A stretch of 64,000 nucleotides of DNA. It comes from Cellulophaga sp. F20128. Its GTDB lineage: Bacteria > Bacteroidota > Bacteroidia > Flavobacteriales > Flavobacteriaceae. Below, one piece after another: positions 18,301 through 25,956 of the stretch. Both the position numbers and the translations under genes were made by a program. The notes under the pieces were generated by a model, which did not search any database, was not told the origin of the DNA, and saw only the letters and a list, made by a program, of their open reading frames with translations. Every line of letters starts with the position of its first letter. Position 1 is the stretch's first letter. The stretch covers positions 62,001 through 126,000 of the forward strand of contig NZ_JALKBA010000009.1 of the NCBI RefSeq assembly GCF_023015805.1, in the 5' to 3' direction.

Positions 18301-20777
18301 TTGCTTCTTGGACCTAAATCAGATAATGTACCTGGTCTTTCTAAGGTATAGGTGTAACTACCCCAACCTCCAGTAGCGTTTGCCCTAATAGAACCTCTGT
18401 TGTTATTATTACAACCCATTGGTGTAAGTGTAGGCGTCATAGCTAGTGCAGCACCAGGCTCATTAATAGTCAGTGTAGCCACTTCAGAACAACTGGTAAC
18501 CTCATCCGTAACAGAGATGGAATACGTACCCGCAGCCAAGCCTGTTAAATTAATTATATTATCCGTATGGCCGGTAACTACCGGATTGGCATCAATTTGA
18601 TAACTATAACTAGAGGCAAAGCCATCTACTACAAACCTTCCACGCCCATCAATACCACCAAAACAAGTAGTATTTGCTTGTAACTGAGCTGTTGCTTTTA
18701 TAGAACTAATATCATTTATTGCAAAACTTTCTGTATAAGAACAACCACCATCATCTGTTACCCGAAACGTATAACTACCCAGTCCTAGACCCGTAAATAC
18801 GTTAGAAGTTCCATTACTAACAACACTGGGCGCAATAATATCATAGTCGGTTATTGAACCACCCCCCGTTACCGCAAGGGTCACGGAAGCTGTCCCCGTT
18901 ACACAATCAATACTAGAAACTGTAAAGGCAATATCCGTTGGTTTATTTAGCGGATTAAAAACGATATCTACCAAGGTCTCCACACAACCATTGGCATCCC
19001 TAATTTGAGGGGTATAGGTACTACCCTGTGATAATCCTGAAAAAACAGTTTGTCCTAATACAAAACCAGAACCTACACTATATTCATAAGGACCTGTACC
19101 TCCTGCTGCTGCTGTAAATGTTATCTCTCCTCCATTTTCATTGGTGCAATTAGGGTATTGAGTAGCGGTTGCTGAAGAAGTAATTGTTGAAGGTGTTCCT
19201 ACAGTTTCCGTTACAGGTGAAGTGTTACACACAAAAGTATCTTGACTATATTGAACAACTACATCATAGGAGCCAGGAGCCATACTAGAGAATACATTAC
19301 TGTTTTGAAAAGTGGCACCATTATTAGCACTATACTTTAGGGAATAACCATTACTATTGGTTACGTTTACGGTTAGTCTTCCATTATTCGCTCCCCCACA
19401 ATTGGCATCTTCCGATGTAACATTAAAAACAGGAGGGGGAATATTCTGTACTTCAACAGCTGCATTCTTAGTACAACCATTAACATCTTCTACGATAATA
19501 TTATAGGTCCCAGCGGAATTCACTGCAAAAACTACAGAGCTTGCAAAAGTTGCACTAAATGTAGTACCCCCATCTATACTGTAACTATAAGGTGACGTGC
19601 CTCCAGATACATCTAGGGTAATATCAACACTTGTTGCACCACAACCAAAGCTATCCGTGGCAAAGGCTGTTGCCTCTATTGGAGCTAAGCCATTACCAAT
19701 GGTAATTGGGCTACCTGCAATAGTAGCTACTGTAATACTGCAATCGTTTGTTTGTACTTGTACGCTATATGTTCCTGGTCCTAAATTATTAAAGGTATAA
19801 TTTGTATTTGCGCTAGGCCCAAAAGTATCTATAGTAACTCCTCCTTTTAGTAGTCGATAACTGTAAAAGCCCGAAGCATTAGACACAGCGACAGATACAT
19901 TTCCTTTTTCACCACTACAAATAATATCTGTCTTTGCAACATCGACAATCATAGACTCTTCTGAAATTGTTACAATTTCCGATGGAAAAACACAAGAAGA
20001 CACTGGTGCATTTTTTAATTGTGCATAAACTTGATAATCACCGGCTGCCGTAATTGTAAAAACTGGACTATCTTGAAAAGGTCCAGTAGATGAATTTAAA
20101 CTGTATTCATATCCCGCAGGTACATTGGTAACTTCTATATTCCCTGGATTTCCACAAATAATATTTTTATAGGTAAGTTGCGGATTTAAGGGGTTAGATG
20201 TGACTCTAAAATGATAGTAAACACCAGAATCTACTCGTACTCTATATTCAGCTGCCACATTAGGGTCACTAGCATCCAAGAAAAATGTGGATGTATTTTC
20301 AACTGTAACCCAATCGCTATTACAAGCATTATTGTAGGTAGGACATTCATCTGATCCTACAAAAGCACAACCAGAACCTAATTTCTGCCATGTATAGTTA
20401 TTCCCAGAAGCACTTAATGCTATAGTTCTATCATCTCCGGTACCACATAGGAAAAATTTGGCTAATGTGCTTCCATCATCAGGACAGGTTACCTCTTCAT
20501 TGGCCCCAGTAACAATTGTTGCAAATATAGCTGCAGGGGTTATTGTGGTTTTTTTTGATGTACCTTCTTTTGGAGTTTCAGAAACTGCGAACCTTGGTTC
20601 TGTAGGTGATTTTTCTATTTCAGCTATTGCTAATTCTCTAAACTTTTTATTTTCAAGAGTAACAACATCGGTAATAAAACCATAAATCTTAGGATTGGTT
20701 ACTGCGTAGGTATAGACAATTGATCCTAAAATCAAGAGTGTAGCATATAACGCAAGTCTTTTTTTACTTGGTTGCAT
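12312..20777 (-). CDS. Giant SprB-repeat surface protein with T9SS type B sorting domain
   Basis: A 2821-residue secreted adhesin-like protein. Residues 1-26 form a signal peptide or anchor (KKRLALYATLLILGSIVYTY). After an N-terminal region of about 190 residues come roughly 28 degenerate repeats of about 85-95 residues. Each runs from a cysteine and DGxI-type strand (for example CNGAADGSITV) through GTxPYxYS to a GxY segment and a closing D-x-x-GC, as in SprB repeats. Residues from about 2740 (NYFTPNGDNLHDKWAP ... VPTGDYWYVV ... GHFTLYR) are the gliding-motility-associated C-terminal domain (type B type IX secretion signal). SprB is the mobile gliding adhesin of Flavobacterium; this gene may encode a paralogue or another T9SS adhesin. 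No SprF/PorP-like partner is adjacent. A terminator hairpin follows it. Confidence 0.92.
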   Translation of the reverse strand: MQPSKKRLALYATLLILGSIVYTYAVTNPKIYGFITDVVTLENKKFRELAIAEIEKSPTEPRFAVSETPKEGTSKKTTITPAAIFATIVTGANEEVTCPDDGSTLAKFFLCGTGDDRTIALSASGNNYTWQKLGSGCAFVGSDECPTYNNACNSDWVTVENTSTFFLDASDPNVAAEYRVRVDSGVYYHFRVTSNPLNPQLTYKNIICGNPGNIEVTNVPAGYEYSLNSSTGPFQDSPVFTITAAGDYQVYAQLKNAPVSSCVFPSEIVTISEESMIVDVAKTDIICSGEKGNVSVAVSNASGFYSYRLLKGGVTIDTFGPSANTNYTFNNLGPGTYSVQVQTNDCSITVATIAGSPITIGNGLAPIEATAFATDSFGCGATSVDITLDVSGGTSPYSYSIDGGTTFSATFASSVVFAVNSAGTYNIIVEDVNGCTKNAAVEVQNIPPPVFNVTSEDANCGGANNGRLTVNVTNSNGYSLKYSANNGATFQNSNVFSSMAPGSYDVVVQYSQDTFVCNTSPVTETVGTPSTITSSATATQYPNCTNENGGEITFTAAAGGTGPYEYSVGSGFVLGQTVFSGLSQGSTYTPQIRDANGCVETLVDIVFNPLNKPTDIAFTVSSIDCVTGTASVTLAVTGGGSITDYDIIAPSVVSNGTSNVFTGLGLGSYTFRVTDDGGCSYTESFAINDISSIKATAQLQANTTCFGGIDGRGRFVVDGFASSYSYQIDANPVVTGHTDNIINLTGLAAGTYSISVTDEVTSCSEVATLTINEPGAALAMTPTLTPMGCNNNNRGSIRANATGGWGSYTYTLERPGTLSDLGPRSNPNFTGLNYPGNYVLTVEDGEGCTETYSFTLSPTSSPSLVIDDSASDYCFDNMDAASISVTASGGDSNYEYRINSGAWVAGGATELFSGLVPGSYIIQVRDGNGCIDTVSRNIQPQTTSTVTIQKELTCSLNPVDGAAEIRVNLSNGNTPYQTYEVSYNSGAYEPTVAFGGNSFVYTTLLDGTYQFRIIDNENCPVLTNVVTILPTEVIVASATVTDPRCGDANTGMVQLVPDTSVGIPPYQYSVDNSIGSYGDQSVFVNLATGNYTYYVRDSRGCHVPVNFTIGAAAPGVDAAVGFTPPVCGILPANGAINITGITDGIAPFTYTLLDTAGNLITTSGSTASTTYDFLGLAEGDYIVVTNDAAGCEDRDVINLRQNSLDLVPIPTGVPDCTTDFAYIVDIVGGTPPYLIGLVGETLTSPANDPNVDADTHNFIGVVEYGVTYYVQVIDALGCTYVEEIAPILSPTSLTVTASATAASCAVPDNAGITYELDGLPDGTDVIVQLMDTDSGLIIAGPTTLNAVNFPYTGSFGSLPIGNYQIIVQEDTSPVTNVCNASALVSISQNLPSIAIDSNTNANCNIPTGQLVLRGQGGTPSYTFAVVPANDPVPSTLTAANVYDLAPGTYDIYVEDSNGCTSILEDITIDVDPVMSAPTVDVTNQCFAVANYTIEVTDPLTVPSSGPETTFQYDIGNGFQDNPIFTVANPGTYTITVRNGNGCTSTLDVEVFDFFSISASASSEPSCNNADGVITVATTGGSGNFEYVLDDGSTTTTQNSSDTDPHIFTGMAPGNYTITVTDLDSNTPTLCSDVTTVEIITVSTPIIDNTIVADISCNGAADGSITVELVPASATDAPFTYNIYDASNTQIQSIEDATFQNLVPGTYQVEVVSNRGCSVRSADILVEEPTVLQVTPIAPAFSCNPSANSFSTTTITVYTDDNGDGTGTATANGSYSYSLNDGTPFYDGTSFQSANTFEIIDNGTDQTIAVIVRDDKGCEVTETITILTSTDLTFAYNLLAPISCDSSGGGAAAGQLEIIINQGPGNYGVEVLPLGSQPEKLTNGSDRVVWDITVPGDYIFAVRDIDNGGCLFVTPVYTVPEYNTIEAVINEVKPVSCFNTNDGEISLEVTNYTGLYNYEVYLIDNTGTEISTGVTGSFDTTNPLSTPEVIVGLPAGNLMVRVEALSTPFCDTASNIAPVRSPDRALTLVPEQTAYVTCAVPGLGEITGTGDGGWGTYEYQLEQETATVGTFTIVTSYSAANVFSDLSHGNYRLSIRDAGGCIVSETLQLSLPDAIASEIQIVQPLLCPGANDGVIEAFNILGGEDLDGDGEEYLFQLNRLDSSGAVTNTSGLQESPVFPNLRSGYYTITVFDGWSCSFTTTQIYLVDPAPVEPELVELTPPGCGEMGAMELSVSNPIAGMEYFYRRSGTTDAFVSFGGTDVISVVITIPNIDLDPGPFQYDVQNGNGCPEQKSNEIGLDKALPLVIGLDLVDANIKCEGEQTGIIRSEAYGGIGNYTYTLVNNDLDSSINAGVPRAPIASDIVSGSQASGIFRDLGPGTYYIYAQSGGCTAISDIINIVPKDPLELVNLEVNPVSCVGDYDGEIFIEARGGTGQIKFSISETLSEFFVGDAANPNAITFSDLPPGTYEIIVQDEVGCSILREVVVEEPEQIVVSNVDTTPELCINASDGTATLTIQGGTPFIDGITGDTYYETSLNSSDPADFIRNDALFFDNLAGGGTYVVFIRDANLCETNVIINIDYGVDLSSTPIIEYGCTGIFPYSTVTIDMTDNSVISDLMFSLDVDDMSLANTQNVFGDLEPDTQHTVYIYHSNGCSTSVDFSIDAYTPLSLTAIKTGPDEVTATAEGGFGDYEFFFQEISTGSTNVYTLNEDKSLVIRVQDQRGCVAEVVLEFNFTEKPFIPNYFTPNGDNLHDKWAPENSKYFPNIEVIIYDRYGRVVARLDQVSAWDGTYEGKEVPTGDYWYVVNTNDKEKQRYVGHFTLYR

Positions 20778-20806
20778 AGGTTAAGTATAATTTTGTGAGA
20801 ATACAG

Positions 20807-20814
20807 TAGATTTG
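20807..20814 (+). promoter_or_regulatory. -7 box candidate for the sugar-dehydrogenase-like gene
   Basis: TAGATTTG matches TAnnTTTG exactly in the intergenic region between two divergent genes. No good -33 TTG lies at the right distance, and the leader to the ATG at 20897 would be about 75 bases. Weak support. Confidence 0.25.
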
Positions 20815-20896
20815 GGATCAACAATATTCTTAATGTATTTTTATATATATTTACTCTTCTTAAATTCTATTCATTAAATAATATTAACGTTAAGAT

Positions 20897-22018
20897 ATGA
20901 AAAAAAGTGTTGTATGTACATATTTATTCGTTGTAATGACATCATTGTCTTGCGGCCAGGATCAAAAAAACAATGTTTTTGCGCCTGAAACTATCAATTT
21001 CACCACTGAAACAGTAGTAGACGATTTAATAAATCCTTGGGGTATGGTTTTTCTTCCTGATGGTAGCATTTTAGTGTCTGAAAAAAGTGGAAAACTGTTA
21101 CGCTGTAAGGACGGTAAAAAAATTGAAATAAAGAACCTCCCAGAAATATATGAACGAGGACAAGGTGGTTTATTAGATTTAGAATTGCATCCCGATTACG
21201 AAAATAATGGATGGCTTTACTTCTCATATGCTTCCGAAGATGGTGAAGGTGAAGGTGGACATACCGCTATTATGAGGGCTAAAATTGAAAATAATACACT
21301 TACAAACAAAGAAGTAATATACAAGGCGTCACCGAATTCGACCAAAGGGCAACATTTTGGTTCTAGAATAGAATTTGACAATGACAATTACCTTTATTTT
21401 TCTATTGGAGAACGAGGTGACAGAGATACAAACCCGCAAGATTTAACCAAAGATGGCGGAAAAATATACCGGCTACACGATGATGGGAGAGTCCCTACTG
21501 ACAACCCATTTGTACATAAAAATGGAGCAAAAACAGCAGCGTATACCTATGGTAATAGAAACCCTCAAGGGATGGCTAAACATTATGCGACAGGAAAAAT
21601 ATGGATCCATGAACACGGACCTCGCGGTGGGGACGAAATTAACATCGTAAAAAGCGGAGCTAATTATGGTTGGCCCGTAATTACATACGGTATTAATTAT
21701 AGTGGAACCTCTATTACAGACAAAACTGAAATGGAAGGTATGGAGCAACCCATTCACTATTGGCTTCCTTCCATTGCACCAAGTGGAATGGCATTTGTTA
21801 CCTCGGATAAATACAAAGGGTGGAAAAATAGCCTTTTGGTTGGTTCATTAAAATTTCAGTATTTAGAACGCTTGGTTATCAAAGACAACAAAGTAACCCA
21901 CAGAGAAAAGTTATTGGACGAAATTGGACGGGTACGTAATGTTCGCCAAGGTCCAGATGGCTACATCTATGTTGGTGTTGAAGGCAAAGGAATTTTAAAA
22001 TTGATTCCTAACAATTAG
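20897..22018 (+). CDS. PQQ-dependent glucose/sorbosone-dehydrogenase-like lipoprotein
   Basis: A 373-residue six-bladed beta-propeller of the soluble aldose sugar dehydrogenase (GSDH/YliI) family. A lipobox ends SLSC at about residue 19, so it is a lipoprotein. Family strands include PWGMVFLPDGSILVSEKSGKL, GQGGLLDLELHPDYENNGW, YGNRNPQGMAKHYATGKIWI, EHGPRGGDEINIVKSGANYG and VRQGPDGYIYVGVEGKGIL. Relatives oxidise aldoses in the periplasm with PQQ and Ca2+; whether this host makes or imports PQQ cannot be told from the window. It is monocistronic, divergent from the giant adhesin gene, and followed directly by a 7-base tandem repeat. Confidence 0.9.
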   Translation: MKKSVVCTYLFVVMTSLSCGQDQKNNVFAPETINFTTETVVDDLINPWGMVFLPDGSILVSEKSGKLLRCKDGKKIEIKNLPEIYERGQGGLLDLELHPDYENNGWLYFSYASEDGEGEGGHTAIMRAKIENNTLTNKEVIYKASPNSTKGQHFGSRIEFDNDNYLYFSIGERGDRDTNPQDLTKDGGKIYRLHDDGRVPTDNPFVHKNGAKTAAYTYGNRNPQGMAKHYATGKIWIHEHGPRGGDEINIVKSGANYGWPVITYGINYSGTSITDKTEMEGMEQPIHYWLPSIAPSGMAFVTSDKYKGWKNSLLVGSLKFQYLERLVIKDNKVTHREKLLDEIGRVRNVRQGPDGYIYVGVEGKGILKLIPNN

Positions 22019-22064
22019 TTGATAGTTGATAGTTGATAGTTGATAGTTGATAGTTGATAGTTGA
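22019..22064. repeat. Heptamer tandem repeat (TTGATAG x6, plus TTGA)
   Basis: Six perfect copies of TTGATAG (22019-22060) plus a partial copy start immediately after the TAG stop codon at 22016-22018. The following 120 bases to the murQ stop are low-complexity (CTTTTTACTTTTTACTTTGG). I read this as slippage-prone intergenic filler. It is outside both reading frames, so phase variation of a protein is unlikely. Confidence 0.9.
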
Positions 22065-22186
22065 AACAACAAAATCTGCTAACTAAAGTAACAAATAAGT
22101 AAAAAACATATCCCCTATTCCTTGTTGATAATTGGCTTTCAACTTCGCACTTTTTACTTTTTACTTTGGTCTTTGGACTTTCAGCT

Positions 22187-22999
22187 TTACCTCCCAGCTT
22201 CAATTGCATTTTTAACGGAACCATATTTGTCTAGTAAAATTTTGGCTTGGTCATAGTCTATCTTTAGTTCTTCAACCACATAGCGAACACCTCTGTCTAC
22301 TAATTTGTCATTACTGAGTTGCATGTTCACCATTTTATTTCCTTTTACACGGCCAATTTTTATCATTAAGGCCGTAGAGATCATATTTAACACCAGTTTT
22401 TGGGCTGTACCACTTTTCATTCTGGTGCTACCCGTAACAAATTCAGGTCCTACATTAACAGCAATAGCAATAGCTACCGCCTTGGTTAAAGGGGAACCTG
22501 GGTTATTAGTAACACAAGCCGTTAACAACCCATTTTCTTTTGCCTTTTTCACTCCACCTATAACATAAGGGGTAGTACCTGAAGCCGCAATACCAACCAC
22601 GGTATCATTAGCGCCAATTCCTTCTAACTCCATATCTTTCCATGCTTGAAAAGCATCATCCTCTGCATTTTCAACAGATTTACGAATGGCACCATCACCA
22701 CCTGCAATAATACCAATAACTCTTGTATGAGGCAATCCAAAAGTTGGTGGAATTTCAGAAGCATCTAAAACCCCTAAGCGCCCACTTGTTCCTGCTCCAA
22801 TATAAAATAAGCGTCCGCCTTTAGAGAATCGTTCCGTTAGTTCATCTACAAATTTTGTAATCTCAGGAATACAGAGCGCCACAGCAGCTGCAATTTTCTG
22901 ATCCTCAGCATTCATACTAGAAAGTATCTTATGTGTATCCATTAACTCCAAATCCTTATAATTGGAAGCTGATTCGGTAACTTTGATATAGTCTGACAT
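22187..22999 (-). CDS. murQ: N-acetylmuramic acid 6-phosphate etherase
   Basis: A 270-residue cytoplasmic SIS-domain lyase that cleaves the lactyl ether of MurNAc-6-phosphate to GlcNAc-6-phosphate and D-lactate, the last step of anhydro-MurNAc recycling. Diagnostic segments are LFYIGAGTSGRLGVLDASEI (about 65-84), PPTFG, IAGGDGAIRKSVENAEDD, GIAASGTTPYVIG and the signature GPEFVTGSTRMKSGTAQKLVLN (split here as GPEFVTGSTRMK and SGTAQKLVLN). The C-terminus is shorter than that of E. coli MurQ (298), which is usual in Bacteroidota. It is divergent from the GH3 and anmK genes, so the three recycling genes sit together. Confidence 0.96.
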   Translation of the reverse strand: MSDYIKVTESASNYKDLELMDTHKILSSMNAEDQKIAAAVALCIPEITKFVDELTERFSKGGRLFYIGAGTSGRLGVLDASEIPPTFGLPHTRVIGIIAGGDGAIRKSVENAEDDAFQAWKDMELEGIGANDTVVGIAASGTTPYVIGGVKKAKENGLLTACVTNNPGSPLTKAVAIAIAVNVGPEFVTGSTRMKSGTAQKLVLNMISTALMIKIGRVKGNKMVNMQLSNDKLVDRGVRYVVEELKIDYDQAKILLDKYGSVKNAIEAGR

Positions 23000-23042
23000 T
23001 GATATAGTGATAAAAATTGGTTTTATTATGAATGGTTTTATT

Positions 23043-23050
23043 CAAATTTA
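23043..23050 (-). promoter_or_regulatory. -7 box candidate for murQ
   Basis: On the minus strand this reads TAAATTTG, an exact TAnnTTTG match, 43 bases before the murQ start. No clear -33 TTG lies at 19-21 bases. The divergent GH3 gene has a near-match TATTTTAG about 35 bases before its start. Confidence 0.35.
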
Positions 23051-23151
23051 AATCATTTAGCCCCTTTCTACCGAATTTAATCTAAGGTATTTATCTACAC
23101 GCTGTAAAAAGCTTATTTTAGCAGGAGAACAATTTTAAAGCAGCACTCAAA

Positions 23152-24873
23152 ATGTACCCCGAAATTAAAATAGCACAAATAAGTAAAAACCAGGTTATAA
23201 AAGGCTTGTTCCTTATTGCCTTAATTGTGTTTAGTAGTTGTAAAGAAAAAGTAGTGCCAACAGAAAATACAGTTCCTAAAAGTTTGGCAGTGATTCCGGA
23301 CTATACCAAGGCCACTACCCTACTATCTAAGCGCGAAAAAATTGGACAATTTTTTATGCCAGCCGCCTATATCAATGATTCTGAAGAAGAAATACAAAGG
23401 CTAGAAAAACTTATAAAAGAAGAAAATATTGGTGCCCTCTGTTTTTTTAAAAGTAGAATTAGTGCCGCCGCTAACTTTGACGACAGTTCTTCAACTGACA
23501 ATTATAGCGTTGCTAAATTAAAAGTACTAATTAAGCGTTACCAAAAAGCAGCAAAGCACCCTTTGCTAATTGCGATTGACGCAGAATGGGGACTGGCAAT
23601 GCGAGTAGAAAACACGCCTCAATACCCTTATGCTATTACATTAGGCGCCATGCAAGATCACCATGATTTAATCTATGAAGTTGGCCGAAACATTGCCAAT
23701 GATTGCAAAGAAGCTGGCGTGCATTGGAATTTATCTCCTGTAGTTGATATTAACAACAATCCTAATAATCCTGTAATTGGATACCGTTCTTTTGGTGAAG
23801 ACAAATTTTTGGTAACGGCAAAGGCTATTGCTTACTTAAAAGGGATGCAAAGTGAAGGTGTATTGGGGTGCTTAAAGCATTTTCCCGGCCATGGTGATAC
23901 AGCAACAGACTCGCATATAGGCTTGCCTGTTATAGAAAAAACCAAGGAAGAGTTACTAAATAACGAGTTATTTCCTTTTCAACAATTAATAAAGAAAGGT
24001 GTAGAAAGTGTGATGATTGGTCATTTGGCCGTACCTGCATTAACAGGAGAAAAGAATACCCCCACTACCCTTTCTGAAAAAACAATAAAAGGGGTTTTAA
24101 GAGGGGAAATGAATTTTGATAAGGTTGTAATTTCTGATGCCCTAAATATGCGTAGTGTTTCTAAACTTTACCCAACCAAGGGAGAACTGGAATGGGTCGC
24201 ATTTAATGCAGGTAATGATGTTTTATGTTTTGCAGAAAACCCAAAAGAAGGCATTGAAACCATTTTGAAAAACGCCACAGAGAACCAAATTGAAGAAAGC
24301 TTTAAGCGCATCTGGAAGTTAAAAGAGAAGGTGTTTAATACAAGCATCCCAGGAACTAAGGAACGATTTACAGAAGACAGCCTAAATGCCAAAATTGCCA
24401 ACCAAAGTTTAACAATGTTAAAGGGTGATAAAAATACCCTTCTGAATTTTAAGGCTGATGGTTTTGTGGGAATAGAAATATCCAAAAATACCGACAATTC
24501 TTTTTTTCAATTCATAAATAAGGAGCTTAATTCTACCTCATTCAGCTCATCAGAACGAACAATTGCTCAACTAAAAAAAGAGATTTCAACACAAGAAAAT
24601 GTAGTACTTGCAATTTACCCACCTGCAATAAAACCTACAGATAATTTCGGGTTAAGCACCGAAGAATTGCATTTTATTTCAGAAATAACTGCCACAAAAA
24701 ACGTTGTGCTGTATATTTTTGGCAACCCTTATATATTAAATATTTTAGAAGTGGAAAAGGCCAAAAACACTATTATAGCCTTTCAAGATTTCGAGGTTTT
24801 CCAAGAAAATGCGGCAGCACATTTTTTAGGCAAAACCGAAGCCAAGGGTAAACTTTCCGTATCTATCAATTAA
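23152..24873 (+). CDS. Glycoside hydrolase family 3, NagZ-like beta-N-acetylhexosaminidase lipoprotein
   Basis: A 573-residue GH3 enzyme likely to release GlcNAc from muropeptides. A hydrophobic N-terminus with lipobox FSSC (about residue 30) indicates a lipoprotein, unlike cytoplasmic E. coli NagZ. The catalytic region has the NagZ-type signature KHFPGHGDTATDSH (about 243-256), which holds the acid/base histidine, and the nucleophile aspartate in VVISDALNM (about 325-333). A C-terminal GH3-type second domain extends from about 395 to the end. The gene lies 3 bases before anmK and is divergent from murQ, which fits the order hexosaminidase, anhydro-MurNAc kinase, etherase. The periplasmic location and the substrate are inferred. 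Confidence 0.9.
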   Translation: MYPEIKIAQISKNQVIKGLFLIALIVFSSCKEKVVPTENTVPKSLAVIPDYTKATTLLSKREKIGQFFMPAAYINDSEEEIQRLEKLIKEENIGALCFFKSRISAAANFDDSSSTDNYSVAKLKVLIKRYQKAAKHPLLIAIDAEWGLAMRVENTPQYPYAITLGAMQDHHDLIYEVGRNIANDCKEAGVHWNLSPVVDINNNPNNPVIGYRSFGEDKFLVTAKAIAYLKGMQSEGVLGCLKHFPGHGDTATDSHIGLPVIEKTKEELLNNELFPFQQLIKKGVESVMIGHLAVPALTGEKNTPTTLSEKTIKGVLRGEMNFDKVVISDALNMRSVSKLYPTKGELEWVAFNAGNDVLCFAENPKEGIETILKNATENQIEESFKRIWKLKEKVFNTSIPGTKERFTEDSLNAKIANQSLTMLKGDKNTLLNFKADGFVGIEISKNTDNSFFQFINKELNSTSFSSSERTIAQLKKEISTQENVVLAIYPPAIKPTDNFGLSTEELHFISEITATKNVVLYIFGNPYILNILEVEKAKNTIIAFQDFEVFQENAAAHFLGKTEAKGKLSVSIN

Positions 24874-24876
24874 CCT

Positions 24877-25953
24877 ATGAAAAAGTTTAACGTTTTAGGA
24901 CTAATGTCTGGAACCTCACTAGATGGTTTAGACCTTGCCTACTGTCAGTTTTGGCAAAAGAAGGATATGTGGAACTATAAAATTAACAATACAAAAAGTG
25001 TTACCTACAGCTCAGCATTTAAAGACAAGCTTAAAAACGCAATATCCTTACCTGCTTCAGAATTATTAGAATTAAATAGTACCTATGGTGCATGGCTAGG
25101 AGAACAGTCTAAGCTTTTTATTGATGAGGGTCAACTAACCGTAGACATTATTGCGAGCCATGGACATACTACCCATCATCAACCAAACAAAGGATTTACC
25201 TATCAGATTGGTTCCGGACAGCATATCGCGAATTATACAAATTGCAAAACCATATGCGATTTTAGGTCTAATGATGTTGCATTAGGAGGACAAGGGGCTC
25301 CCTTAGTTCCTATTGGGGACAAACACCTCTTTGGTACCTATGATTTTTGTCTAAACTTGGGAGGCATTAGCAATGTGTCTTTTCAGCAAAATAACAATAG
25401 AATTGCCTACGATATTGGCATTGCCAATATGGCTTTAAATTACATGACTCAAAAAATAGACTTAGCCTATGACCACAATGGTGATTTGGCAAAAAAAGGG
25501 GAACTAAACCAGCATTTACTAGACCAATTAAACGCCTTGGAATACTACAAACTTCCCTTTCCCAAATCTACCGGATATGAATGGTTTTTAAAGGAAATTG
25601 TCCCTTTGCTAGAAGCTACAAATGATGCTTTAGAAAATATACTACACACTCTTGGAATTCATATTTGCGACAAAATTTCAGAGAACCTACTATCCCTAAA
25701 AGACAAAGCTAAAAACACGCTCTTAATAACCGGTGGCGGCGCTTTTAATGCATTTTTAATCACTACTTTGCAAGAAAAACTAGGTCCTACTTTTTCCATA
25801 GCACCTGCTAGTTCAACCCTAATAGAATTTAAAGAAGCCCTTATTTTTGCTTTTATGGGTGTGCTGAGAAATATAGGGCAAAACAATGTTTTGAGTTCTG
25901 TAACTGGTGCCACAAAAGATTCGTGTTCTGGTGTTATCTATGTTCCACAATAA
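24877..25953 (+). CDS. anmK: Anhydro-N-acetylmuramic acid kinase
   Basis: A 358-residue cytoplasmic kinase that opens and phosphorylates 1,6-anhydro-MurNAc to MurNAc-6-phosphate, the substrate of MurQ. The phosphate-1 loop is GLMSGTSLDGLDLAY (about 8-22). SHGHTTHHQP (about 94-103), DFRSNDVALGGQGAPLVP (about 128-145) and LITGGGAFNAFL (about 285-296) are family segments of the actin-like ASKHA fold. It is translated right behind the GH3 gene (3-base gap). Its stop is 3 bases from the stop of the convergent MFS gene. Confidence 0.96.
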   Translation: MKKFNVLGLMSGTSLDGLDLAYCQFWQKKDMWNYKINNTKSVTYSSAFKDKLKNAISLPASELLELNSTYGAWLGEQSKLFIDEGQLTVDIIASHGHTTHHQPNKGFTYQIGSGQHIANYTNCKTICDFRSNDVALGGQGAPLVPIGDKHLFGTYDFCLNLGGISNVSFQQNNNRIAYDIGIANMALNYMTQKIDLAYDHNGDLAKKGELNQHLLDQLNALEYYKLPFPKSTGYEWFLKEIVPLLEATNDALENILHTLGIHICDKISENLLSLKDKAKNTLLITGGGAFNAFLITTLQEKLGPTFSIAPASSTLIEFKEALIFAFMGVLRNIGQNNVLSSVTGATKDSCSGVIYVPQ

Positions 25954-25956
25954 TAC

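Noticed and set aside
22019-22064. Possible CRISPR repeats
   Set aside because: Seven-base units are contiguous with no spacers.
22015-22224. A 69-codon minus-strand frame across the heptamer repeat
   Set aside because: Its sequence is a translation of low-complexity repeats and it overlaps the end of murQ; no protein-like features.
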